A stretch of DNA of 14,995 bases. Source: Thiobacillaceae bacterium. GTDB taxonomy: Bacteria; Pseudomonadota; Gammaproteobacteria; Burkholderiales; Thiobacillaceae. The notes below the pieces were generated by a model. That model was not told the origin of the DNA. It saw only the letters and a program-made list of their open reading frames with translations, and did not search any database. The translations under genes and the position numbers were made by a program. Below, in pieces: positions 1-5,885 of the stretch; the first letter of the stretch is position 1, and each line of letters starts with the position of its first letter. The stretch lies in assembly GCA_012274165.1 (NCBI GenBank), contig JAAPAA010000004.1:1-14995 (forward strand), given 5' to 3'.

Positions 1-215
1 ACCCCATGCTCTATACCACATCAGGCTCCCCGGACTCCGCAGGCTATATCCTGCAGGCCGACTGGACGCCATTCTGCAAGGAAGCCTCATGGGGCGAGCC
101 TTGGGCAAACGTGCGATTGGGCCTGCAATACACGATGTACAACAAATTCGATGGAACGAGCGACCAGGCGGGTGATAACGACACCACCTACCTGTTTGCC
201 TGGTTCGCCTTCTGA
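1..215 (+). CDS. C-terminal fragment of a probable outer-membrane beta-barrel protein (5' end outside window)
   Basis: The frame is open from the left window edge to a TGA at 213-215, so only about the last 70 residues are visible and the true start lies upstream. The fragment has alternating aromatic and polar residues (ILQADWTPF, VRLGLQYTMYNKF), an acidic Asp/Asn turn and a C-terminal strand ending in Phe (YLFAWFAF). A terminal aromatic residue after an amphipathic strand is the usual C-terminal signature of Gram-negative outer-membrane beta-barrels. From memory, similar tails occur in betaproteobacterial proteins encoded beside c-type cytochromes, but I cannot name the family from this piece. 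The stop lies 20 bp before a periplasmic cytochrome c gene on the same strand, so the two are probably co-transcribed. A role in envelope electron transfer would be inference from that neighbour only. Confidence 0.6.
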   Translation, partial: PMLYTTSGSPDSAGYILQADWTPFCKEASWGEPWANVRLGLQYTMYNKFDGTSDQAGDNDTTYLFAWFAF

Positions 216-235
216 ACGCCCAAGAGAACGCCAAC

Positions 236-631
236 ATGAATTCACGTCAGCCAGTTCGTTCGATGACATTCCTCTGCCTGGCGATCACCACGCTGCTGCT
301 GGGGAGCCAGGCTTCGCATGCCGCCGGCGATCCCAAACGCGGGGCGGGCGAGTATGCACAGGATTGTGCCGTATGCCACAGCGCCATGGCGGGCAAGAAC
401 AAGACAGGCCCGTCACTGTTCGCTGTCGTCGGCCGCAAGGCAGGAAGCATTACGGATTTCGTTTACTCAGAGGCGATGAAGCAAAGCGCCATTGAGTGGA
501 CGCCGGAAAACCTCAATGCCTTTATCAAGAATCCCAAGCAGCTGGTACCCGGTAACAGGATGCCATTCGGTGGCATGTCTGAAGATAAAGAACGGGACGA
601 CATCATTGCCTACCTGAGCAGCTTGCGCTGA
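236..631 (+). CDS. Periplasmic class I cytochrome c (c2/mitochondrial-like), 131 aa
   Basis: A small soluble electron carrier with one covalently bound haem. Residues 1-29 form a Sec signal peptide with a hydrophobic core (FLCLAITTLLLG) and a likely cut near ASHA/A. The haem-binding motif CAVCH is at residues 44-48, and the probable axial Met is M109 in NRMPFGGM. The C-terminal helix ends IIAYLSSLR, as expected for the class I fold. The mature length of about 102 residues matches the c2/c-550 group. The ATG at 236 keeps the basic n-region; a second ATG at residue 10 is possible, and neither has a strong ribosome site (AAGAGAA lies 8-14 bases upstream of the first). The gene follows the beta-barrel gene by 20 bp. 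Redox partner and pathway cannot be told from sequence: terminal oxidase donor and metal or sulfur oxidation are both possible. Confidence 0.9.
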   Translation: MNSRQPVRSMTFLCLAITTLLLGSQASHAAGDPKRGAGEYAQDCAVCHSAMAGKNKTGPSLFAVVGRKAGSITDFVYSEAMKQSAIEWTPENLNAFIKNPKQLVPGNRMPFGGMSEDKERDDIIAYLSSLR

Positions 632-659
632 ATCCACGTTTCAGGATCCGGCCAGCGCC

Positions 660-691
660 CTGCCCCGCGCTAAGCCGGCGTAACGGGGCAG
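660..691. repeat. Inverted repeat after the cytochrome c gene, possible weak terminator
   Basis: CTGCCCCG at 660-667 and its exact complement CGGGGCAG at 684-691 form an 8-bp GC-rich stem with a 16-nt loop. It lies between the stop of the cytochrome gene and the ABC-F gene. No T-tract follows on either strand, so it is not a canonical intrinsic terminator. It could stabilise the 3' end of the upstream transcript. Confidence 0.4.
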
Positions 692-702
692 CTGCCAAAA
701 AC

Positions 703-711
703 TGCTAAAAT
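703..711 (+). promoter_or_regulatory. Putative extended -10 promoter of the ABC-F gene
   Basis: TGCTAAAAT at 703-711 combines the TG extension with TAAAAT, one base from TATAAT, and ends 33 bp before the GTG start at 745. No convincing -35 hexamer lies 16-18 bp upstream, as is common for extended -10 promoters. It follows the inverted repeat, which fits a new transcription unit beginning here. Confidence 0.4.
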
Positions 712-744
712 CCCCGGTTTTTCAAGCATTTTCGGGAATCCGCC

Positions 745-2337
745 GTGCTCACCGCTTCCAGCATCACCCTCCAGTTTGCCGCCAAACCCCTGTTTGAAAA
801 CGTCAACGTCAAGTTTGGCGACGGCAACCGCTATGGCCTGATCGGCGCCAACGGCTGCGGCAAATCCACCTTCATGAAAATCCTTGCCGGCGAGCTGGAA
901 CCCTCCGCCGGCAACGTCTCGCTCGATCCAGGCGAACGCATGGCGTGGCTGCGCCAGGACCAGTTCGGCTACGAAGAGCAGCGCGTGCTCGACGTGGTGC
1001 TGCAGGGTCACGCCGAAATGTGGCGGGTGATGCAGGAAAAGGACGCCATCTACATGAACCCGGAGGCGACCGAGGAAGATTACCTGCACGCCGCCGAACT
1101 GGAGAGCAAATTCGGCGAAATGGGCGGTTACGATGCCGAGGCACGCGCCGGACAGTTGTTGCTGGGCGTCGGCATCCCCACCGAACAGCATCAGGGCACG
1201 ATGAGCCAGATCGCACCGGGCTTCAAGCTGCGCGTGCTGCTGACACAGGCGCTGTTTTCCAATCCCGACATTCTGCTGCTCGACGAACCGACCAACAACC
1301 TCGACATCAACACCATCCGCTGGCTCGAAGAGGTGCTGAACGAGAGCAAGGCGACCATCATCGTCATCTCGCACGACCGCCACTTTTTGAACCAGGTCTG
1401 TACCCACATGGCCGACCTCGATTTCGGCACCATCAAGACCTACCCCGGCAATTACGACGACTACATGCTGGCCTCGACCCAGGTCAAGGAACGCCAGGCA
1501 TCGGCCAATGCCAAGGCCAAGGACAAGGTCGCCGAACTGCAGGACTTCGTGCGCCGCTTCTCGGCCAACAAGTCGAAGGCGCGCCAGGCCACCAGCCGCA
1601 TGAAAATGATCGACAAGATCAAGATCGAGGACTTCAAACCCAGTTCGCGGCAGAACCCCTATATCCGCTTCGAACTGGAAAAAGCGCTGCACCGCCGTGC
1701 GCTCGAGGTCGAAAATCTCAAGTTCGGTTATGACGGCACGCCGCTGTTTACCAGCCTCGGCTTCTCGTTGGAAGCCGGCGAGAAAATGGCGGTCATCGGC
1801 GGCAACGGCGTCGGCAAATCAACGCTGATGAAGCTGTTGATGGGCGAGCTCGCGCCGCAATATGGCGAGGTGCGCTGGAGCGAAAACGCCAACGTCGGCT
1901 ACTTCTCGCAGGACCACGTCAGCGACTTCGACAGCGACCTCAACCTCACCGACTGGATGCACCAGTGGACCCAGCCAGGCGACGACGAGCAGGTGCTGCG
2001 CGGCATCCTGGGCCGTCTGCTGTTCTCCGGCGACGACGTCAAGAAATCGGTGCGCGTGCTGTCCGGCGGCGAAAAGGGCCTCATGCTGTACGGCAAGCTG
2101 ATGCTCGGCCGCCACAACGTGCTGCTGATGGACGAGCCGACCAACCACATGGACATGGAATCAATCGAGTCGCTCAACCTCGCGCTCGACCTGTTCAAGG
2201 GCACGCTGATCTTCGTCTCGCACGACCGTCTGTTCGTCTCCAGTCTGGCCACGCGCATTCTCGAAATCACGCCCGAAGGCGTCGAGTTCTACATGGGTAG
2301 CTACGACGATTATCTGCATTCCAAAGGCCTGGAATGA
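745..2337 (+). CDS. ybiT: ABC-F family ATPase, YbiT type, 530 aa
   Basis: A soluble tandem ABC ATPase of the ABC-F class, members of which act on ribosomes as translation factors; the specific role of YbiT is less settled. Domain 1 has Walker A GANGCGKST (34-42), a degenerate signature MSQIAPGFK (153-161), Walker B LLLDEP (177-182) and H-loop SHDR (209-212). A charged interdomain linker covers about 235-310. Domain 2 has Walker A GGNGVGKST (352-360), signature LSGGEKG (439-445), Walker B LLMDEP (460-465) and SHDR (492-495). Both Walker B glutamates are present. Length and motif order match E. coli YbiT as I remember it, including the unusual first signature. The start is a GTG chosen because MLTASSITLQF aligns with the YbiT N-terminus; upstream GGGAA is a weak ribosome site. 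Residue 446 is Leu where I recall Arg in E. coli. The stop overlaps the next start (ATGA), so the two are translationally coupled. Confidence 0.93.
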   Translation: MLTASSITLQFAAKPLFENVNVKFGDGNRYGLIGANGCGKSTFMKILAGELEPSAGNVSLDPGERMAWLRQDQFGYEEQRVLDVVLQGHAEMWRVMQEKDAIYMNPEATEEDYLHAAELESKFGEMGGYDAEARAGQLLLGVGIPTEQHQGTMSQIAPGFKLRVLLTQALFSNPDILLLDEPTNNLDINTIRWLEEVLNESKATIIVISHDRHFLNQVCTHMADLDFGTIKTYPGNYDDYMLASTQVKERQASANAKAKDKVAELQDFVRRFSANKSKARQATSRMKMIDKIKIEDFKPSSRQNPYIRFELEKALHRRALEVENLKFGYDGTPLFTSLGFSLEAGEKMAVIGGNGVGKSTLMKLLMGELAPQYGEVRWSENANVGYFSQDHVSDFDSDLNLTDWMHQWTQPGDDEQVLRGILGRLLFSGDDVKKSVRVLSGGEKGLMLYGKLMLGRHNVLLMDEPTNHMDMESIESLNLALDLFKGTLIFVSHDRLFVSSLATRILEITPEGVEFYMGSYDDYLHSKGLE

Positions 2338-3086
2338 GCGTGGTCGTCGTAGGTCTCGGCCAGCTTGGCCGTGTGTTCGCCGGCGGCCTGCTGCGCGTCG
2401 GACACAGCGTCATTCCGGCCAATCGCGGCGACGATCTGGCAGTGCTTGCTGCCGCCCACCCCACACCTGAGCTGGTGCTGGTTGCCGTCGGCGAAGCTGA
2501 TCTGCAAACCACGCTGGCGGTCTTGCCCGACAGTTGGAAACACCGCGTTGCACTGATCCAGAACGAATTGCTGCCACACGATTGGCTAGCGCATGGGCTG
2601 ACCGACCCGACCGTCATGTCGGTGTGGTTCGAAAAGAAAAAAGGCATCGACGCCAGGCCGCTGATTGCCTCGCCGGTAGCCGGCTTCGGCGCTGCGCTGC
2701 TATGCCACGCACTGGCTGCGATTGATTTGCCCTGCCGTGAAGTAGACCCGCGCGATGCCTTGCTGTTCGAACTGGTGCGCAAGAATGTCTACATCCTCAC
2801 CACCAATATTGCCGGCCTCAAGACCGGCGGTACGGTCGCGCAATTGTGGGCGCAACACGAATCCTTTGCGCGCCAGGTGGCGAGCGAGGTGATGGATATT
2901 CAGGGTGCGCTCACCGACGTTCGGCATGACCGTGAAGCCTTGATTGCCGGCATGCTGGAAGCCTTCAACGGCGACCCCGCACACGGCTGCACCGGGCGCT
3001 CGGCACCCGCGCGGCTGGCGCGCGCGATCGGGCATGCAGATGCGTTCGGGCTGGCCGTGCCCACACTGCGGGCGCTGACAGGCTAG
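2334..3086 (+). CDS. Rossmann-fold protein, ketopantoate-reductase-like, 250 aa
   Basis: The N-terminus VVVVGLGQLG carries a GxGxxG dinucleotide-binding motif at residues 7-12 directly after the first beta strand, as in NAD(P)-dependent oxidoreductases. The rest is mixed alpha/beta with a helical C-terminal half (ILTTNIAGL, then LWAQHESFARQVASEV) reminiscent of the ketopantoate reductase/6-phosphogluconate dehydrogenase group. At 250 aa it is shorter than PanE (about 300 aa), and I cannot see the full PanE catalytic pattern, so pantothenate synthesis is not claimed. The ATG at 2334 overlaps the ABC-F stop by 4 bp, which argues for co-translation. Its TAG stop at 3084-3086 overlaps the stop of the convergent lipoprotein gene within one CTAG. 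The biological substrate is unknown. Confidence 0.7.
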   Translation: MSVVVVGLGQLGRVFAGGLLRVGHSVIPANRGDDLAVLAAAHPTPELVLVAVGEADLQTTLAVLPDSWKHRVALIQNELLPHDWLAHGLTDPTVMSVWFEKKKGIDARPLIASPVAGFGAALLCHALAAIDLPCREVDPRDALLFELVRKNVYILTTNIAGLKTGGTVAQLWAQHESFARQVASEVMDIQGALTDVRHDREALIAGMLEAFNGDPAHGCTGRSAPARLARAIGHADAFGLAVPTLRALTG

Positions 3087-3562
3087 AACGCTTTGCCCTT
3101 GAACTTTTTCTCGTCGCTGCTGTACACACCCGTGTGATCGAACGGCAGCCAGCGGGATGATCGATCCGTTTTGATGCGCCCCTTGACGCGATAAGACACG
3201 CCGTCTTTCAGCACAGCGGGCGACAGGGACTTGAACTGCTGGATCAGGTCGTTTGATTTCATGAAGGTATCAACCCGCAGCACTGCGCTCGCCGCTGCCG
3301 GAACCCGCGTGAGCGTGTTTGAGAGTCCGCTGGCAAACGGGTGGCCATTCACCTCCAGGTCGAATTCCAGCGTCTCGATGGTCAGGTCGAAATCATTCGG
3401 GTTGCCGATTCGCAGCCCCACATCCAGGTGCTGCTCGAACAGACTGAGACTTTTGATCGCCACATCGGCCACGCTCACTTTGGGCGCGACGGCGTTCCAG
3501 GGCAGGCCGGTACAGGCGGCGAGGCCGAGGCTGAAAAATAAGACCCACACCAGTCGCATCAT
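3083..3562 (-). CDS. LEA14/WHy-domain lipoprotein, 159 aa
   Basis: Begins MMRLVWVLFFSLGLAAC: a short lipoprotein signal with lipobox LAAC at residues 14-17 and Thr-Gly after the Cys, hence probable lipidation and sorting to the outer membrane. The mature part looks like a LEA_2/WHy (water stress and hypersensitive response) domain: an alternating strand pattern, the N-P-N-x-F/Y-like segment GNPNDFDL and hydrophobic strands around LEFDLEVNG. Bacterial members are often annotated as LEA type 2 family lipoproteins of unknown function. The reading frame stays open further upstream, but I take the ATG at 3562 because AGGTG lies 6-10 bases before it and it yields the lipoprotein signal. It starts 5 bp after the fructosamine kinase stop, so the two share a transcript. 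Its stop overlaps that of the convergent Rossmann-fold gene. Confidence 0.82.
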   Translation of the reverse strand: MMRLVWVLFFSLGLAACTGLPWNAVAPKVSVADVAIKSLSLFEQHLDVGLRIGNPNDFDLTIETLEFDLEVNGHPFASGLSNTLTRVPAAASAVLRVDTFMKSNDLIQQFKSLSPAVLKDGVSYRVKGRIKTDRSSRWLPFDHTGVYSSDEKKFKGKAF

Positions 3563-3567
3563 GACAC

Positions 3568-4443
3568 CTATCGAATCTGCGCCAGCAACTGCGCGATCAT
3601 GCGTGCAGCCTGTGCCGCGTAACCGCCGCCAAACAGGTTGGCGTGGTTGAGAACCTGGTAAAGATTGTAGAGCGTCTTGCGCACGGCATAGCCGGTATCG
3701 AGCGGCCAGTTTGCGCAATATGCCGCGTAAAAATCCGGCGCAAAACCGCCGAACAGTTCGCTCATCGCCAGGTCGCATTCGCGGTCGCCGACGTAGAGCG
3801 CCGGGTCAAAAATCACCGGTGTCCCGTTCGCGAGATAGCCATGGTTGCCTCCCCACAAATCGCCGTGCAGCAGGGACGGCGCGGGCGCATAGCCGTCGAA
3901 CAAGGCATCGATCCGATCCAGCAGCATGGCGCCGTCACGCTGCAATGCGCCGCCATAGCCGTTCTGGGCGGCGAGCTGGAGCTGAAATCCGATCCGCTGG
4001 TCGCGCCAGAAGGCAATCCAGTCAGGCTGCCAGCCATTCGGCTGTAGCGTACTGCCGATCCAGTTGTCGTGCGCCCAGCCAAATCGCGTCTGCGGCACAC
4101 GATGCAGTTGCGCCAGCTGCTCGCCCAGCAAGGCCGCATCGCCGCCGCCGCGCAAATCGAGATATTCCAGCACCAGAAACGCCTGCCCCGCCGCCGTGTC
4201 TGAAATGATCGGCTGCGGCACGCGCACCGTATGGGTGGCGGCAAGCGCACGCAATGCATCGGCCTCGGCCTCGAACATGGGCAAGCACCCGGCGCGATTC
4301 GCTTTGACGAAATAGCGGCGCAAACCGCGGCCGATACTGAACGCCTGATTGATATCGCCGCCGCCAATCGGCGTCAGCACGGTCGCGCTGAAGGGCTCGC
4401 CCGTGGCGCGGGCAATCGCGTCTGCAATTGCGTTAGCAAACAT
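3568..4443 (-). CDS. Fructosamine kinase family protein, 291 aa
   Basis: A member of the fructosamine/ketosamine-3-kinase family (APH-like kinase fold), which phosphorylates sugar adducts on protein amines so that they fall off (deglycation). Seen here: N-lobe LTPIGGGDINQAF with a family-typical Gly-rich turn, probable ATP-binding Lys K47 in YFVKAN, FGWAHDNWIG (the family's F-G-x-x-x-x-N-x-I-G), catalytic loop HGDLWGGN (193-200, D195 the likely base) and a metal-binding segment IFDPALYVGDRECDLAM (D213, D220, D224). Length is normal. An in-frame TTG at 4467 would add 8 residues, but it sits in the T-rich tail of the upstream terminator, so I choose the ATG at 4443, although no clear Shine-Dalgarno precedes it. 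It is the first gene of a pair with the LEA-type lipoprotein. The bacterial substrate is likely ribulosamine or erythrulosamine, by analogy only. Confidence 0.9.
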   Translation of the reverse strand: MFANAIADAIARATGEPFSATVLTPIGGGDINQAFSIGRGLRRYFVKANRAGCLPMFEAEADALRALAATHTVRVPQPIISDTAAGQAFLVLEYLDLRGGGDAALLGEQLAQLHRVPQTRFGWAHDNWIGSTLQPNGWQPDWIAFWRDQRIGFQLQLAAQNGYGGALQRDGAMLLDRIDALFDGYAPAPSLLHGDLWGGNHGYLANGTPVIFDPALYVGDRECDLAMSELFGGFAPDFYAAYCANWPLDTGYAVRKTLYNLYQVLNHANLFGGGYAAQAARMIAQLLAQIR

Positions 4444-4460
4444 CGGAGACGACCATTGCG

Positions 4461-4487
4461 CAAACAAAACGCGCCCCGGAGGGCGCG
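4461..4487 (-). terminator. Rho-independent terminator of the DUF971 gene
   Basis: Read on the minus strand this is CGCGCCC, loop TCCG, GGGCGCG, followed by TTTTGTTTG: a 7-bp all-GC stem (arms 4481-4487 and 4470-4476), a tetraloop and a T-tract, 35 bp after the DUF971 stop. This is the only textbook intrinsic terminator I see in the window. It separates the DUF971 transcript from the fructosamine kinase gene. Confidence 0.85.
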
Positions 4488-4521
4488 TCGAGCGGTGCAG
4501 CTTGAGCCCACATTGCAGGGT

Positions 4522-4920
4522 TTACTTGCCCTTGGGGCGATGCTCAAACATCTTGGCAATCCCGGGCTCGCGTGAGGCGCCGGCAGCTTTCATGCGCTTG
4601 AGATATTCGGCCCACAACGCATCCTGGTGATCGCCGAGGTCATGCAGGTATTCCCAGGAATAAATCCCGGTGTCATGGCCGTCGGAAAAGAAGAAGTTGA
4701 TGCCATACAAGCCCACCGGTTCGGCAGCATTGATCAGCACTTCGCGCTTGCCGGTTTGCAGCACTTCCTGGCCGGGACCGTGGCCGCGCACTTCGGCGGA
4801 CGGCGAATAGACGCGCAAAAACTCAAACGGCAGCTCGAACCGCGCACCATCGGTGAACGCGATTTCCAGCTTGTGCGAAGCCTGATGCAGTTTGATTTCG
4901 GTGGGGGTAGGGATAGCCAT
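4522..4920 (-). CDS. DUF971 (GBBH-like N-terminal domain) protein, 132 aa
   Basis: A single small domain like the N-terminal part of gamma-butyrobetaine hydroxylase, without the catalytic oxygenase domain. Recognisable segments are ELPFEFLRVYSPSAEVRGHG, GLYGINFFFSDGHDTGIYSW and a C-terminal helix LWAEYLKRMKAAG. The family is common in betaproteobacteria and often sits beside ubiE and ubiquinone genes; its function is not settled. Start: the frame could begin at a TTG (4935), but the ATG at 4920 has GAGAG ending 9 bases upstream and gives the usual MAIPTPTEIKLH start. The upstream region holds TTAAACCC twice (4954-4961 and 4974-4981, exactly 20 bp apart), possibly part of its promoter. Here it is flanked by fructosamine kinase and a tRNA, with no ubi gene in view. 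Confidence 0.88.
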   Translation of the reverse strand: MAIPTPTEIKLHQASHKLEIAFTDGARFELPFEFLRVYSPSAEVRGHGPGQEVLQTGKREVLINAAEPVGLYGINFFFSDGHDTGIYSWEYLHDLGDHQDALWAEYLKRMKAAGASREPGIAKMFEHRPKGK

Positions 4921-5021
4921 GTTGGAAACTCTCAATTCACTTGAGCCCGGAGTTTAAACCCGTGAGGCGGAGATTAAACCCTTAAGGGCCAAGGGGCTGA
5001 TGTCTGGGATGGTCTGAAAAC

Positions 5022-5098
5022 TGGTGCGTCCGGCGCGATTCGAACGCGCGACCCCTGCCTTCGGAGGGCAGTACTCTATCCAGCTGAGCTACGGGCGC
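5022..5098 (-). tRNA. tRNA-Arg (anticodon CCG), CCA encoded
   Basis: The minus strand folds into a full cloverleaf of 77 nt. Acceptor 5' strand GCGCCCG, TA, D arm GCTCAGCTGGATAGAGT, anticodon arm CTGCC-CTCCGAA-GGCAG with anticodon CCG (reads CGG, Arg), a 5-nt variable region, T arm GCGCG-TTCGAAT-CGCGC, acceptor 3' strand CGGACGC, discriminator A and genomically encoded CCA. All stems pair except one acceptor position, C4 against A69 (plus-strand base 5029), where the expected G would restore a C-G pair. The gene stands alone; I see no integrase or duplicated 3' end suggesting an attachment site. Confidence 0.96.
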
Positions 5099-5128
5099 CT
5101 GAAATTGGATGGACTCTTGGGACGGCGA

Positions 5129-5157
5129 AGCATAGCGGGTTTGCAGTATGACGTCTA
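5129..5157 (-). promoter_or_regulatory. Putative sigma-70 promoter of tRNA-Arg
   Basis: On the minus strand TAGACG (5152-5157) and TATGCT (5129-5134) are separated by exactly 17 bp, each matching consensus at 4 of 6 positions. The GC-rich TCGCCG right after the -10 resembles the discriminator of stable-RNA promoters under stringent control. The -10 ends 30 bp before the mature 5' end of the tRNA, leaving a short leader for processing. Confidence 0.45.
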
Positions 5158-5188
5158 TCCACCCGGCAGCTCCCACGTCGCGTCGCCC

Positions 5189-5217
5189 TTTCCTGTCGGG
5201 GTCGCTTTCCTTATAAT
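5189..5217 (+). promoter_or_regulatory. Putative promoter of the cytochrome c5 gene
   Basis: A perfect TATAAT lies at 5212-5217, 38 bp before the ATG at 5256. The best -35 is poor (TTTCCT at 5189-5194, 17-bp spacer), so an activator may be needed or the -10 may work with other contacts. Confidence 0.5.
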
Positions 5218-5255
5218 CCCGGCTTTCGATGCCCACCCCCCAAGGATAATTTCTC

Positions 5256-5828
5256 ATGGCCGATTCGCACGCCAAGATGACCCAAGCCACCCCGCAGGAA
5301 GTCATCATCTCCATTGTCGCCGGACTGCTCGCTCCCCTACTGGCCATTTTTCTGGTCATTCAGCTGGTGCTCAGCATTCAGGACAGGCATCAACCCGACA
5401 CCACCAGCGAAGCCGCTCTGAAGGCCACCGCCGAACGGATCAAGCCGGTTGCCCAGTTGGCTGCGCTCGACGCCAACGCCCCCAAGGTCGAAAAGTCCGG
5501 CCAGGAAGTCTTCGATGCGGTGTGTACGTCATGTCACACGCCAGGTGCGCTGGGGGCCCCCAAGTTTCAAAACAAGGGCGACTGGGGTCCGCGTATCAGC
5601 CAGGGCTACGACACCCTGGTCAAACACGCTACCGAAGGTATCCGCATGATGCCTCCGCGCGGCGGCGCCGCCGATTTGTCCGATGTGGAAGTGGCACGCG
5701 CCGTGGCCTACATGGCCGACGCGGCAGGGGCAAAATTCACCGCGCCGGAACCGGAAGCAGCCGCTCCGGCCGCAACCGCGCCAGAAGCCGCCGCGGCAGC
5801 TGCGCCTTCAGCGGGCAGCAAGCCCTAA
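5256..5828 (+). CDS. Membrane-anchored cytochrome c5-family protein, 190 aa
   Basis: A one-haem electron carrier tethered to the inner membrane. Residues 16-40 form one transmembrane segment (VIISIVAGLLAPLLAIFLVI) after a short cytoplasmic N-terminus, so the anchor is uncleaved and the haem domain is periplasmic. The haem motif CTSCH is at 90-94 and the axial Met is in IRMMPPRGG (131-137, probably M132), the MPPRGG signature of the c5 family. YMADAAGAKF closes the domain near residue 158. A tail of about 30 residues rich in Ala, Pro and Glu follows and is probably disordered. The start has AAGGA ending 11 bases upstream. This architecture (anchor, linker, c5 domain) is usual in betaproteobacteria, where such proteins are proposed electron donors to terminal oxidases; the partner here is unknown. 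The next gene on the strand begins 57 bp downstream, across a hairpin. Confidence 0.92.
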   Translation: MADSHAKMTQATPQEVIISIVAGLLAPLLAIFLVIQLVLSIQDRHQPDTTSEAALKATAERIKPVAQLAALDANAPKVEKSGQEVFDAVCTSCHTPGALGAPKFQNKGDWGPRISQGYDTLVKHATEGIRMMPPRGGAADLSDVEVARAVAYMADAAGAKFTAPEPEAAAPAATAPEAAAAAAPSAGSKP

Positions 5829-5839
5829 ACCGGCGCCCA

Positions 5840-5865
5840 GTGGAGAGCGACTTATCGCTCCCCAC
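5840..5865 (+). repeat. Stem-loop between the cytochrome c5 and Sel1-repeat genes
   Basis: GTGGAGAGCGA (5840-5850), loop CTTA, TCGCTCCCCAC (5855-5865): an 11-bp stem with one A-C mismatch and a tetraloop. No T-tract follows on either strand, so it is not a standard terminator. It could stabilise the c5 mRNA or reduce read-through into the next gene. Confidence 0.55.
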
Positions 5866-5885
5866 CATGCAGTCACCGCCCCGCC

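Noticed and set aside
670..1692. A 340-codon minus-strand frame opposite the ABC-F gene
   Set aside because: Shadow of ybiT; the plus-strand motifs are unambiguous and this translation is low-complexity Val/His/Gly-rich.
3563..3778. N-terminal extension of the LEA-type lipoprotein frame
   Set aside because: It overlaps the fructosamine kinase gene and would destroy the lipoprotein signal; a ribosome site precedes the ATG at 3562.
4981..4998. Terminator downstream of tRNA-Arg around the CCCTTAAGGG palindrome
   Set aside because: The palindrome allows only a very short stem, and the following TTTAAT is a poor T-tract; not strong enough to call.
5022..5098. tRNA-Arg as an integration site for a mobile element
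   Set aside because: No integrase, no duplicated tRNA 3' end and only ordinary chromosomal genes on both sides.
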